In this document: piece by piece, positions 9,668 through 21,258 of the stretch
Numbering within the stretch: position 1 is the stretch's first letter
Layout: every line of letters starts with the position of its first letter
Source of the DNA: Charina bottae
Lineage: Eukaryota > Chordata > Lepidosauria > Squamata > Charinaidae
NCBI GenBank assembly: GCA_023362775.1
Contig: JALMGJ010000001.1
Span: forward strand, 59,861,501-59,925,500
Direction of reading: 5' to 3'
DNA: 64,000 bases
The notes under the pieces: model-generated
What the model was told of the DNA's origin: nothing
Database searches by the model: none
Seen by the model: only the letters and a program-made list of their open reading frames with translations
Program-made: the position numbers and the translations under genes

Positions 9668-12600
9668 GATGGTACACAATAGGTTCTATGTGTACATAAT
9701 GGGCACATTTTATAAGAAGCAAAAAAGAACTCTAAAGGTTTAGAAGTCTATTTGATTACATCCACAAAGATGGCTTCTTCTCTTCAAAAACTCATGCTGT
9801 AATAAGACAGTAGATATCTGTGTTGTCATAGCATTCTTTATCTTCCCATTATAATTACATGGAAAAGAGTAAGATGCTGCTATTCTCATCAACTCTGTTT
9901 GATGCATGCATCCAAACAAAGCATACAGCTAAATCCACAACCCAGTTAAGCCCAAGAATTCACATTTGTGTTTATTTAGTTTCCTGACTGCAAAGTCACT
10001 AAAATTAATTACATTGTAGCTCAAGCTCACATATATTACTGTTTATTCAGTAATGAAGGATTAAACATTTTGTCCTAATTTAGAAAATCCAATACAAAGG
10101 CAACAATGTAAAGTAACCTGAAGTAAATCTCCCATCATAATCCATAGGACTGGGTTAGATGTGCAGAGGAATTTGGTGTGAGTCTAACAAATATGCCAGA
10201 TTTTAGATCTCAAGAGAGGAATCTCCCTTGTCTTCTCTGTTCCCCCAAGTTGACCAATGGTAAGAACATGGATGTCTCTTTCCTATCACTTGCTGCTCAA
10301 TAGGGACAGTCACTTGCCACCCACCAATTAACATGTATCGTCTTGGGACCCCTGATTGCCACTGCTTTAGAGAGCTTAACTCCAACTTGTTCATACCAAT
10401 CAGGGTTTGCCAGTGACTGGTTGTGGTGAAACAAACTCACCTCTGCATTGACCTATCTGCTGAGTATTAATCCTGTGTCCATTTGCAGGCATAGATCAAC
10501 AGACCAATATCTTCTGATGAAGTTGCTTCTATTCACCAGCCATTCCCAATTCCATTTTACTGAGAACTTTCTGCAAAAGACTCTGTTGTTGCATTGCTTC
10601 AGGAGCCAATCCATTCCTTTAGTTCAGATGTAGAAAACCTCTGCTCCTACTCTTGCATCAGTTTTAGCCTCCACCCCATGCTTGTTTCTCTTCCTGCTCT
10701 TCACCTTCTCCCCACCGCTGAGAAAGCTACTTAAAAGGGTCCTCGGCTTGGCTTTGATATTCCCTGGTTGGTAGCATCCAGCCAACTAATGGGGTGCTCA
10801 CTTCATGCGTATTTAGTTTCTGATTGCTTGGAAAGGGCTACAAAGCATCACTAGGACACTGGTATTTTGGAGAAAGAGACCTTTCCAATTCCCAGGCTCA
10901 ACAGGTTTATTTTATTTAAGTTGGCCCAAACCAAACCAAAGGAAACGAAAGGGTCCCGGATTCCATGCTGCCATCAAGCTATGTGCATCCCTAATCCTCA
11001 GCTGCTGAAAATCTGGGAAAGGGGGAAATGCAGTCTCCAGCCATGGAAAAATAGACTGTCTTGCCCTAAGTACTACAAGCAAATTAAGGCACAAGCATGT
11101 GTCCCAATTCCACTATCCCTTTGCCTGTTAGTCAATATGATAATGTGCTTTGGGCATATAAACCTGCACAACTTAGTGATTTATAAACACATTTCACGAC
11201 AATGCCCATCACTGTCATCCAGCATGTGACTTGGAGATCTGGAAAGGGAGTGACTTGAACTCCAAACTCTGTCTGAGTCTAATCAAGATACTGTATATAC
11301 ATCTGTTAATCAGGATAAACTTCGGAGCTTTAGAGCAAGGGTAGGACAGTCAATCCACCCCAAGGACTACATATGTTGGAGAGCAGTTGACTTCAGGGGG
11401 TGGGATATTATATGCTTTCTCTGTGTAAGAGGAAATAGGAAGCAATATTTAGGGAGAAAGATGAACCAGGTTTAGCCTACCTAAAATCATTCCTATAGTT
11501 GTCTATAAATATAAAACATTAAATTTTGATGTGATTTTAAAATTAGTTAGAAATTTAAATTCTTTGAAGATGACATAAATTTAGATATTGAACCACTGGA
11601 TCTCTCAGTAAAAAAAATTGATTTGAATCATGGATATGAGGTGACTCTGAAATTTTCTCCCCAAGAAGCCTTTGATGTTTGACACTTGAAAATTAATGAA
11701 TGTGTTGAAAAGAGTTAGACCCAAATGACTTGTCCAAGGTCATGTTCCAGCATGTGGCACAGTAGATAAGAAGATATAGTAGCTATGCCTCCTGGTCTTG
11801 TAGAATAGACAACTACCTTCTCTAAGCAGCATAATGAATGATTAAATGTTCAAGAATGTAACAGCCCTGAATAGGGATATCTCTCTATGTTTCTAGTATA
11901 TTAAATTTTAATGAGTGTGTGTTCAGAATAAAAGATTTCAGGTCCTAGGATTTGCTTTATTAACGAATGAGCTAAAATAGTGAATATTACAAATGATGAA
12001 TAATAAAGTATTTTTTTAAAAATCCCTCAAAGCATATTTTTAAATCTAACCTGCTGTGTTTCCTTTTCTGGATAGTTTTGTAATCCAAAAGTTGAGAACT
12101 CAGCATTATAAACCAGGACTTGTTGTCAGTTCTAATTTAGGAAGATGTAGACAGTTTTATATAGCAGTTCCATGGCCTGAAGCTGTCTGTCTTGCTGTTG
12201 AAGCCTCATTGTGTCAATTGCATGTCCTTGAACATTTCAGGTAGACTCGCTGCACTGGGATTTACCCTCCTTGTGGATTTCAGGTGGGTAAACAATACCT
12301 TTCTGTTTTCCTAATTTATTATAAGATAATGAGGTAGTGAGGCATTCAGACATTATGTTCTTCATATTCTTCAAGGTTCACTTCAAGGTTCAAGGGCTTT
12401 CTATTTCTCAAAAAGAAAAAAAAAGGAATTCAGCCCACAGTCCTTTTTCATGGAACAAAACTTGCTTGCCTTGTTTCACATTGTTGTATAGCTTAGCATC
12501 TGAAGCCATACAGGTGCTTCAGATAAAATGATAGAACTGCTGTAAAATAGAAAAGCTTCAGACTCATCTGGTCATATCTAAGAGGTGTTCTCCAGTTACA

Positions 12601-12728
12601 GGATGCCCCAAGAAGAAGGCTTGTATCTTTGTCAAGCTATGTTTTCATATGGCTTAACATTATTTCTCTGTTACATCCATTAGCCACTCTTTCAAATGTT
12701 CTGGCAGGTCAAGTGAACAAAAGAAATG
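9668..12728. other. unique sequence, no gene seen
   Basis: About 3 kb without a recognisable gene or long repeat. A 120-codon frame at 10867-11229 has no family resemblance and no coding-like features, so I treat it as chance. Confidence 0.4.
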
Positions 12729-12989
12729 TCGGCGGTTCGAGACCCAAGCGCCGTGTGACGGAGTAAGCTCCCGCACTCGTCCCAGCTCTTGCCAACCTAG
12801 CAATTCGAAAGCATACAAATGCAAGTAGATAAATAGGTACCACTTCGGTGGGATGGTAACAGCGTTCCACATGCATCATGCCGGCCACATGACCGCGGAA
12901 GCAACTTCGGACAGCACTGGCTCTTTGGCTAACAAACGGAGATGAGCACCGCCCTCTAGAGTCGGACACGACTGTGCAGGGCAAAACCT
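12729..12989 (+). mobile_element. Sauria-type tRNA SINE, head truncated
   Basis: Begins cggcggttcgagaccc (B box), continues through the shared body (gccggccacatgaccgcgg, aacaaacggagatgagc) and ends gagtcggacacgactgtgcagggcaaaacctta. It abuts the tail side of a CORE-like SINE at 12990-13165, suggesting insertion beside that older element. Confidence 0.92.
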
Positions 12990-13165
12990 TAGATTTATAC
13001 CCTCCATTTAGGAGCTCAAGGATGTTACATAACACTTCCTTCTCCTAATTCTCCCCATAATAACTTCTCTGGGAGGTAGGTTGGTCTGGGAGAGAGTAAC
13101 TGGCCCAAAGTCACCCAATGGACTTCTGTGATTGACCATAGTATAGAAACTGGGTCTTGTCCGTG
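12990..13165 (-). mobile_element. CORE/MIR-like tRNA SINE fragment, minus strand
   Basis: Read on the minus strand it contains the core phrase ggtgactttgggccagttac and ends with the 3' portion leading to gggtataaatc. That is the order found in tRNA-derived CORE-type SINEs of amniotes. The tRNA head is decayed. Confidence 0.55.
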
Positions 13166-14345
13166 TTGCTTGGAAGTATTTGTCATGAGGAAAAAGGCTA
13201 AATGTCTACTTCACTAGTATCTATGTCTCTCCCCTTGCCACAGACAGAATTGTATTGCCACAATTCAATGCAATTCCAAACAGGTGAATATGAATTCAGG
13301 TGCTTCTGCTTGGTTGAAATATGAAGAATTGGGTGTTTATTTCAGCATGGCATAATCCAGGCAAGAAAAGAGCTGAAAACATTTATGCAATGACACTGGA
13401 TTATCCTGTTGTTCCCTTCTTAAATAAACAGCTGTTAAAAGTAGCAAAGGGAAGGAAATAGAAGTAAATGAGCCCAATCAGTGATGCTACACGATAGCAT
13501 TGAAAATGCAGCTATGCTAAAATGGCTGGCCCAGAGTAAGCAGGGGAGGTGCTATACGGGTGGAAACCAGGGTTTTGGGCTGGATTTAAAACATGATAGA
13601 GTAATCTTAATTACAGTTTAAACATGGTTAAATCCAAAATAGGTTTATTGTTTATATCAAGTTCAGGCTGAAAGTGTTCAGCCTACATGGACTGTTGACA
13701 TGTAAATGAAGATCATGTTGATTTGAAGCAATTTCTGGTTGCAAAAAGAAAGCTGAGATGACAGCATGATGAGGTAAAAAGAGTTTGTGGCTTAGCTGCT
13801 ACAAACAGCTGTTGATCCCTATGATCATATCTTGATAATGGAGAATCCCAAGATTTTTGGTACAAACAGGGCACTTTTAAGATCTCTATAAAACAGGTTT
13901 TATCCAGCTTTTGCTAATGGCCACAGAATTTTAAGATCTAAGTAGCTGTGATGTGGATTAGTTACAGCCACTACTACAGCTGGGGAATTTATGCTATGTA
14001 GGATAGATTAGAGGTCTGAATGGCATGCACACTAAGAAGTGGTAAAGCAAAACAATAAATGAACACAGTGCAACAGTTGTATGCATTAGACATATCTACG
14101 TACATAGCTATGCCTCAGAATCAATACTGACTCCAGAGTAGATGTTACCTGGATTCCTGCACAACTTACTATACATTTGAGGAGTATTGTGTTAGAATCC
14201 TTGCTTTTCAGTGACTCATTTATAGATTTTGTATGGCTTATATGATGCAGCAGTTAATTAATTTACTGCCTATCCCACTTTTTGCACTAGGCTCTGATTA
14301 ATGATTTTCTGGATTTTCATTTATTCATTTATTCCAGGTTGATTT
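13166..14345. other. unique sequence, no gene seen
   Basis: Non-repetitive AT-rich DNA. No coding frame or RNA gene is recognisable. Confidence 0.4.
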
Positions 14346-14353
14346 CTCAAGAA

Positions 14354-14586
14354 CAGGGTTTCTCAACCAGGGTTCTGTGGAAATTCAGGCAACTTCACAT
14401 TAAATAGTTTAATTCTTTATTTTTAGTTTAAGAACACTGTTAATGCATATATACAGGCCTACACATGAAATGAATATAATAATTTTGTAACTTCTGGCCT
14501 ATATTTGAGCCTGAATGTGCAGGGGTTCCCCGAGGCCTGAAAAATATTTTAGGGTTTCTCAAGGGTCAAAAGGTTGAGAAAGACTG
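14354..14586. mobile_element. non-autonomous hAT-like DNA transposon
   Basis: The ends are inverted: cagggtttctcaacc at the left and ggttgagaaagactg at the right. The flanking octamers are ctcaagaa (14346-14353) and ctctagaa (14587-14594), 7 of 8 identical, fitting the 8-bp duplication of hAT elements. The 233-bp interior is AT-rich and noncoding. Confidence 0.75.
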
Positions 14587-14679
14587 CTCTAGAATGTGTA
14601 TTACATACCACATCTAAGAGCTTGTCTGACTGGGATAAAGCCCTACTATCACATTTCTTTCTTTTGACAGCTGTCTTTT

Positions 14680-14729
14680 CATCCATCCATCCATCCATCC
14701 ATCCATCCATCCATCCATCCATCCATCCA
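14680..14729. repeat. (ATCC)n microsatellite
   Basis: About 12 perfect ATCC units. Both overlapping frames (repeated Trp-Met-Asp-Gly or Ile-His-Pro-Ser) are microsatellite translation, not genes. Confidence 0.97.
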
Positions 14730-15210
14730 GAGGGCTTTTCAAACATTGAGAAGTTTTATAAAAGATTGTTTCCAAAGCTTAATTTAAGAAAGTGAAGTTT
14801 CTTCTGCAAGAAGAAGACCTTATAAAATTGGATTCTTAAGAATTGGCATTTAAGTATTCCCAGAGGAAAGCTAGGTGGAAAAAAAAATCTATCAGCTATT
14901 GTGAAAAGTGTATTACAGGTGAAGGAGCTTAACACAAAATACATACAATCAATGATGGCCCACTTGAACTTTACTTGTACAGTTATCTCTGGGGGAAGAG
15001 AGATTCTGTATGTGTTAAAATGACTGCCTCTACCAATATGAGAATACCACAAAAATTATATGAAAGTTACAAGAAAAAACACAATGTTCAGGGAGGTTAA
15101 CAGAATAACTGAAATGTAACAAAGGGACTGCCATTATGAATGCTGGAATTGTTTTGGTGATGGATTATATATAGATTCCAATTCTTAGAGCTTATCAAGG
15201 GAAGTTTAGA

Positions 15211-17060
15211 GATCAATCAATCAATCAATTTGTTTATTGTTTTGACCCCCAGTCATAACAAAATAAAACCTACATAAAAGTGACCAAACATGAATAAAAT
15301 ACATTAAAATGTGGAAAAATCAATAAGAACATTAAACCACTTTTATTACAGCAGCTAAAATAATGGAAAAACATTAGGAGCTTTTGATAAAATTATCTCT
15401 CTATTTAGCAGCAGCCTGTGCAAAGCTTGCTAATCTCCATAGTGGTGTCTCCTTGTCTAAATTAATTAAATATTCAATTTTATGTGAATCAGGCCAACAT
15501 GATTTTCCTATCAAGAAGGGCTCCAAATATTTTCCACGTGCTGAAGTGGAAATCGGGCAGTCCAACAAATAATGTGTAAAATGGTTGTTGTGGGTTTTCC
15601 GGGCTGTGTGGCCGTGTTCTGGCAGTTTTTGTTCCTAACGTTAGGAACAAAAACTGCCAGAACACGGCCACACAGCCCGGAAAACCCACAACAACCATCG
15701 GATTCCGGCCGTGAAAGCCTTCGACTATACAATGTGTAAAATCATCTATAATTTCCTTGGAACATGGGCAGAAGTGCATATTATATGAGATATTAAGAAA
15801 TCAGCCCTCTTTAGTTGCTGATGCCATTTGCTGGAACCGTAGTCTCGTGAGTACTTCTTGCAGGGATGGCACAGAGATGGCACATCTCAGATAATGTTTG
15901 CATTCAATTTTGGTTTTATTAAGTGCATACCAAGGGGAAAGTTTATTTTGTGATAGTTTAAACAAATTTCTTTGGGCAAAGTCATCCAAGATCCTGTTTT
16001 TAAATAGTAGATTATTGTTTGCACTATTTAAATTTAAAAAGAATTCTGGTGATGAACCAAAGATATGCATATAATTGGATAAAAATATAAACCAGCTGGT
16101 GCAAGGAGTGGAGAAATTCATTTGCTCCAGGAGGCACCACTTGACAAGTCAGGGATCAGGTAGTAAGAGGGGTCTAACCCAATAATTAAATGCTCTAACA
16201 ATGATTTTAGCTTTAATTGGTATGTACCAGTTTCTGCATAGAGAAAGGGAATAGGAGTACCATTTGGTACACCTAAAATAGTTCTGAGGAGTTTATTTTG
16301 AAAGAATTCTTTATCATAAGGGGTTGAAATTCCCCATAACTCTACTGTGTACAAAAATTAAAAACTTACTTGGTTTTTAGGAGAGTTAGGATTGGTGGAA
16401 TTTGTCGGCCACCACTTGTATACCAGAACTTTATTATTCCTGCCAAAGCTTTCTCAGGTTTTATTTTTTTGGGCCTGATAATAAGAACACCAACTACCTG
16501 AAGTGGTAAAAAGGATGCCCAAGTATCTGTAAAAGAGAACTTGCTTTGTATTATGTTCCCCAATTCTCCATTTGTGCCTTTTCCGTTTCTCCTCAGAACC
16601 CACCACCTATGTTTCTTCAGCATTCACAGTTAGACAATTTGAGGAGCAATAGCTGCCCAACACTTTTAACTGTCTGTGCAAGCCTATCTGAGAATGGGAT
16701 ATAAGCAGTAAATCAGCTGCATAAAGTAATACAGACAAGTTCCTATTTTCTACGTTTACTGGGAAAAAAATTCTCCACTAAAGGCTGGAACAATATCATT
16801 AATAAATAGATTAAATAGTAGAGGTGCAAAGACACATCCTTTGTTTTACCCCTTCAAAAGTCTTGATGTTATCTGTCAGGTACCCTACTGGGGTGAACCT
16901 AACCTGAATTTGAGTATTTGTATATAAAGCCATGATTAAAACCAATAACCTTCTATCCAAATTCAACTGATCTAACTTAATCCATAGCTTGTTTCTATTG
17001 ACCCAGCATTGTGGAAGTTCTTTCCATGGGATATACATGTAACTTACGACCAATTGTTTT
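15211..17060 (-). mobile_element. decayed non-LTR retrotransposon (clade uncertain), minus strand
   Basis: Several broken minus-strand frames line up as one LINE protein. Near 17035-16960 there is VNRNKLWIKLDQLNLDRRLL (reverse transcriptase palm entry). Near 16850 a GVKQ motif begins the GVKQGC-like block. At 16738-16707 the active site reads LLYAADLLLI, so the usual YADD is YAAD. Then come NKLLRTILGVP, YAETGTYQLKLKSLLEHLI and a CPCSK...H...CP zinc-knuckle-like end around 15775-15550. The 3' tail is (ATTG)n at 15213-15230. I-like or Vingi-like clades are possible. The frames contain many shifts and stops. A palindromic Penelope insert interrupts its C-terminal region at 15583-15730. Confidence 0.75.
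15583..15730 (+). mobile_element. palindromic Penelope-like insertion
   Basis: A perfect palindrome of 118 bases (15581-15698) has its centre at taac|gtta with no spacer. It is followed by a 34-base tail ending gtgaaagccttcgactatac. The flanking direct repeat is aatgtgtaaaat (15571-15582 and 15731-15742). The arm text (ggttgttgtgggttttccgg) and the tail match a terminal sequence I recognise from Penelope-like elements of lizards and turtles. The same module recurs at 39278-39414. It carries no gene; the apparent ORFs across it are the two arms read through. It lies inside the older LINE at 15211-17060. Confidence 0.85.
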
Positions 17061-18029
17061 TAAACAAGCAAATATCTTTTCCTTTACATTTAATAATATA
17101 ACTAATATTTATTTTTAAACTGTAACATAAATTGTTGCTGTTATTTATTAGAGTTTGGAGTGAATTTTTATGACATTGAAATCATTTTATATTTTAAACT
17201 GTTCTACATATCTGCTTTGTGAATCACTTGAGGGGATTGCTCGGAAAGACAATATAAAATACCAAAGTGAATAAATAATGAATGACAGAGATCCCTCATT
17301 TTATAGTAGATTCTTTCTGTTTGTGACTGTAGACACTTAATCTAAAAGGCTATTCCTTGCTGTGTACCACAAAAATGTATTTGCAGTAATACAATTAAAA
17401 TAAATAATCTTGATTTTTTTTTCAGTAGTAGACTCTGAAAGCATTACTTCTGTGGTGTTCTTTTAAAGGGGAACAGACTGTTTTTATAATAAATCAGCAA
17501 CCCAAGGGCAATGAGAAAAGGATACAGAGGGTTTTGTCTTGTTGGAGAGTAAAATTTACTTAAACTGGTCACAATAAATATATTGGTTCAGGAGAAACTA
17601 AAAGAAGTTTAAGCTGACATCCTGTATTTGTGGAAAAACTTGTTTATGTCTAATATAACATAAAAAATGCTCAAGTACAGCTTGTCCTTGTGTTAGGATT
17701 GCCCTGTAGAAGTGCTAACATCCTTAGGTTGAGACCTTAGGTTATACAGTACCGATTTGCTGATCATGCAAAATAAATCTGACTCCCCCCCCCCCCCCAG
17801 GTCTTTGTGTTTTTTAAAAAGAATCATTTCAGCTTGTGTCTTTTTGTTAGATTTGCCTTTTCTCCCAGATATCATGCTTCTTTGGAAAAAAAAAAGAGGA
17901 AAAAACCACCTAACTTCTTCAATGGATATATAATACTCTGACTTTGAATAATAGGTCACGCTGTTGCATTACACAGAAAAGCATGGCAGCTAAACTATCA
18001 GGAGTCATACTGCTGATTTCGTACTGATT
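17061..18029. other. unique sequence, no gene seen
   Basis: AT-rich DNA. A degraded LINE-type tail may lie around 17155-17280 (ends gtgaataaataatgaatga), but it is too decayed to assign. A C run is at 17787-17799. Confidence 0.35.
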
Positions 18030-19007
18030 TAAAATATTCCTCTGATTCCATCCTCTTTTCAGCCCACTCTCAGGTCTGTCTAGATCTTTCTAAAACTTCT
18101 CTTTCTTCCAAAGTATCAGACACTCCTCCCAGCTTAATGTCATCTGCAAAGTGCCCCTCAACTCCCTCATCCAATTCACTGATGAGTTGAAAAGCACAGG
18201 ATCCAAGTCAGAGCTTAATACTTTCCTTCAGGCTGAAGTTGAGCAATTAAAGAGTACTCTTTTGGTAAGATCATTCAGCCAGCTGTGAGTTCATCTGAGA
18301 GTACTATCCTCTAGCCCATATTTTGTTAAAGAAAATATCATAGGACAGTTTATCAAAAATTTTGCTGAGGTCCAGGTACATTATGACTATGACAGCCTCC
18401 TGACTGATTGATTTCAATTCATAAGCTAGAAACTCTATCAAAGAAGGAGATAAGGTAACTCTGACAGAATTTGTTTGTGAAAAAAACTATGCTAACTCCT
18501 GTTAATTGTAACATGCCTACTCAAATGCTCAGAAACACACTGCTTCATAATCTGTTAAAAGAACTTGCTGAATAGACATCAAGCCAACAAGTCTGTAATG
18601 TCCCAGGTCTTCCTTTCCCCCCTTTTTAAAGATGGGGATGACATTTGCTCTCCTCCAGAATTCTGGGATCTCACCAGTCCTCCAGGAGTTTCCCATAGAT
18701 TATCAAGAGTTGTTCTGTAATTACCTCCACTAGTTGCTTCAGCACTCTGTGATGTAATCCATTTGGCCCTGGAGACCTGAGTTTGTTTAAATTTGCTAAG
18801 CTTTCTCTTACCATTTCCTTCTGTATCTTACACTGGAGAACCCTTGTTCACCTAGAGGCATAACAATGACCAGTTGGGCTTCATTTCTCTTCTGACAGAA
18901 AACAGACACAAAATAGGAGTTAAGAAGTTCTGTATTCTGAACATCACTCATTACCAATTCACCACTTTCTCCTTGCAATAGACCTCTTTGTCCTTCTATT
19001 TCTCGTG
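18030..19007 (-). mobile_element. ancient CR1 LINE, reverse transcriptase region, minus strand
   Basis: No long frame survives, but minus-strand translation across several frames recovers CR1 order. LLQGESGELV near 18990-18960 precedes the RT, then a GPNGLHHRVLK block near 18770-18740. A YLDLSKIFDKLSYDI block lies near 18385-18340, corresponding to YLDFSKAFDTVSHDIL. HFADDIKLGGV lies at 18156-18125 with the FADD active site kept. Stops and shifts are frequent, so the copy is old and inactive. Confidence 0.8.
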
Positions 19008-19425
19008 TCCTGTGGCAGAGACTCTTGGAGACGGAGATGGGGAGCTGACTAGCGATAAACAGAAAGCAAACACTGGACTCTCCAAGGTGTAGAAAACCTG
19101 CTGAAGTTTATTCTACCCAGTCCCTTGAGCATTCAGGGACAGGGGTTGATAACAAAAATAGACTCTTTGGACCCTCAGCAGTCCATCAAAATAAAATATC
19201 TAACCAAGGAAGTAAATGGATCTGGCAGCAGCAGTTTGAAGCATGTTCTCCTGCTTTCTCACAAACAGTCTCAATAAGCCTTCCAGCCTCAGCAATGGGG
19301 ATATACTGTAAGCAACTCCTTACTTGAGTGGTCTCTGTCCCCTTCCTTCCCTCTGAGTAAGGCTTTTACTGTAACTATTCCAGTATTGGTATCTGCTTCT
19401 GCAAGATAAGTCAAATTATCACTGC
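19008..19425. other. ~400-bp unassigned segment inside the CR1
   Basis: This stretch lies between the CR1 endonuclease part (19426-19820) and its RT part (18030-19007), where the connecting coding region should be. It does not translate into CR1 protein in any obvious frame. A later insertion or a replaced segment is likely. I see no clear terminal repeats or target duplication. Confidence 0.4.
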
Positions 19426-19820
19426 CATGAATTTTTTTTCCTTTTTACCTGTTGAATTTCTCTGCTTGTTGGGTGCGGAACTCTTTTTTGACAACAATAC
19501 CTTTCCTTTTACATCAAAATCCATTCTTCTGAAGTCCATCAAACAGATCTGTCTCAATTCTGGATATCACAAATTCAAGGATAAACTTGATAACTCTCCT
19601 ATGGTGCCATTCTCCTTCACTTTTTCAACCAATTTATCTGTGTTGGTGAAGATTGGTTCAGGATAGCAGGCCCCCTTGTTCCTTCTTCCATCTTGTCACA
19701 AATGAAGTGATCAGTGAGAAAGAACAAGAAATTGTTGGACTCTGACTTGGCAGAGTGAGATTTTCAGCAGACGTCAGGATGATTGAAATCCCCCATTATC
19801 CCTACCGCAAGTATGGTTTT
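19426..19820 (-). mobile_element. ancient CR1 LINE, endonuclease region, minus strand
   Basis: The minus-strand translation includes GIMGDFNHPDV near 19805-19775, the CR1 apurinic-endonuclease motif MGDFNHPD. Decayed downstream text resembles the FL..ID..F and SDHEMVEF blocks. It is the 5' continuation of the CR1 fragment at 18030-19007, separated from it by an unrelated 400 bases. Confidence 0.72.
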
Positions 19821-20093
19821 AACATATAGCCTCTCAATAGGTGCTTATATGTAATTGTGCACATGTGTTGATAAACTATTTTTCCCTCTGTCAGAGAAAA
19901 AAAAAGCTGCTACATGTTTCATTACAACGTATGTTCATGTTTATTTTATTTTTCTATTGCTCTGAGCTACCCAGAGCACATATATTGGTAAATAAAAAGC
20001 AAATGAATAAGCTTAATGAACATGACACAAAGTTTTTGAACTCATGCTTGGAAAAGAAGAAAATATATTCAGCTAGAAATTCTCAATCTACAC

Positions 20094-20160
20094 CAGCCTT
20101 TCTCAACTGGGGTTGAATGCCAGGGGTTCTGTGAGAAATCATGAAAAAAAAATGTGTTTT
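20094..20160. mobile_element. hAT-like left-end fragment
   Basis: The phrase cagcctttctcaactgggg with ccaggggttctgtgag resembles the left end of the hAT-like element at 14354. The right end was not located, so the extent is uncertain. Confidence 0.45.
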
Positions 20161-20484
20161 GAACTTTGCATATCACACAATGCTTGTGCGCATAGTGATG
20201 GGGATTTTTACACTTCATGACTCAGCTGCTGGTCTGCTATCTTGCTGTTGTTCTAAAGGTTACAAAACATGGACGGTGTAGGCTAGAAATGAATAGTATT
20301 GTAGTTTTTGTTTGTTTCATTTTTATGCAGGGGGTCATTGAGTTCGGAAAATTATTTCAATCGTTCACAGTAAACCAGGGACAAGCAGTTTTTGCTCCAG
20401 CTGTGGTTGTTGTTGTTAACCTCTGAGTCTACAGCTTTTTTTTTCCTGCGCCACATGAGTATTTTCTAGAATTCATTTTATACT

Positions 20485-20946
20485 ATGGCAGATGAAGTTG
20501 ACTTCACCACTGGTGATGCTGGTCCTTCTGCCACTTACCCAATGCAGTGTTCTGCACTCCATAAGAATGGCTTTGTGGTGCTGAAGGGACGTCCCTGCAA
20601 GATTGTGGAAATGTCAACTTCCCAAACTGGCAAGTACAGTCATGCCAAGGTTAATTTTGTTGGTATTGGTGTGTTCACTGGCAAAAAATATGAAGATATA
20701 TGCCCTTCAACTCACAATATGGATGTTCCAAATATCAAGATGAATGATTATCAGCTCATCTGTATACAGGATGGCTACCTTTCTTTGCTGACAGAAAGTG
20801 GAGAAGTTCGAGAAGATCTGAAAGTCCCAGAAGGTGAATTAGGCAAAGAAATAGAGGGAAAATACAATGCAGGGGAAGATTTCCAGGTGTCAGTCATGTG
20901 TGCAATGAGTGAAGAATGTGCTGTAGCCATAAAACCTTGCAAATAG
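20485..20946 (+). CDS. EIF5A2-like: EIF5A2 retrocopy with intact frame (processed pseudogene or retrogene)
   Basis: This 153-residue uninterrupted frame covers the whole length of eukaryotic translation factor 5A. Its text ([26 protein letters not shown] ending) is closer to the EIF5A2 paralogue than to EIF5A1. Vertebrate EIF5A2 is spread over several exons, so a single uninterrupted frame here indicates reverse-transcribed mRNA. The N-terminal KOW/SH3-like domain (about 15-83) and C-terminal OB fold (about 84-150) are both present. Lys50, the hypusine site, is kept, but its surroundings read [11 protein letters not shown] where the family has TSKTGKHGHAK, so Lys47, His51 and Gly52 are altered. 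More changes follow (VNFVGIGVF). Those residues matter for deoxyhypusine synthase recognition, so normal function is doubtful. The start has a good context (A at -3, G at +4). No promoter is evident, and a Sauria SINE lies 37 bases downstream. I treat it as a processed pseudogene that may still be translatable. Confidence 0.9.
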   Translation: MADEVDFTTGDAGPSATYPMQCSALHKNGFVVLKGRPCKIVEMSTSQTGKYSHAKVNFVGIGVFTGKKYEDICPSTHNMDVPNIKMNDYQLICIQDGYLSLLTESGEVREDLKVPEGELGKEIEGKYNAGEDFQVSVMCAMSEECAVAIKPCK

Positions 20947-20983
20947 GACCACTTGAATTAAACAGTTGCTAAAGTACCAGCAG

Positions 20984-21245
20984 TACCAGTCCCGCGTGAC
21001 GGAGTGAGCTCCCGCACTAGCCTCAGCTCTGTCCAACCTAGCAATTTGAAAGCATGCAAATGCAAGTAGATTAATAGGTACCACTTTGGTGGGTAGGTAA
21101 CAGCGTTCCGCATGCATCATGCCGTCCACATGACCATGGAAGCATCTTCGGACAACACTGGCTCTTCAGCTAACAAACGGAGATGAGCACCAGCCCCTAG
21201 AGTCAGACACGACTGCACAAATGTACGGGGGGAACCTTTACCTTT
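20984..21245 (+). mobile_element. Sauria SINE inserted downstream of the EIF5A2 retrocopy
   Basis: A 5'-truncated Sauria SINE: gtgacggagtgagctcccgc, the body, gagtcagacacgact, then ggggggaacctttaccttta. It is flanked by a perfect 13-bp target duplication aaagtaccagcag (20971-20983 and 21246-21258). It therefore inserted by target-primed reverse transcription into what was probably the 3' UTR of the retrocopy, after the retrocopy had formed. Confidence 0.95.
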
Positions 21246-21258
21246 AAAGTACCAGCAG

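Noticed and set aside
10867..11229. 120-codon plus-strand frame
   Set aside because: Overlapped by an opposite-strand frame, no recognisable domain, composition like the surrounding DNA.
15489..15779. Frames of 73-96 codons repeating similar residues to those at 39196-39459
   Set aside because: They are translations of the two palindrome arms; the resemblance reflects the mobile module, not a gene family.
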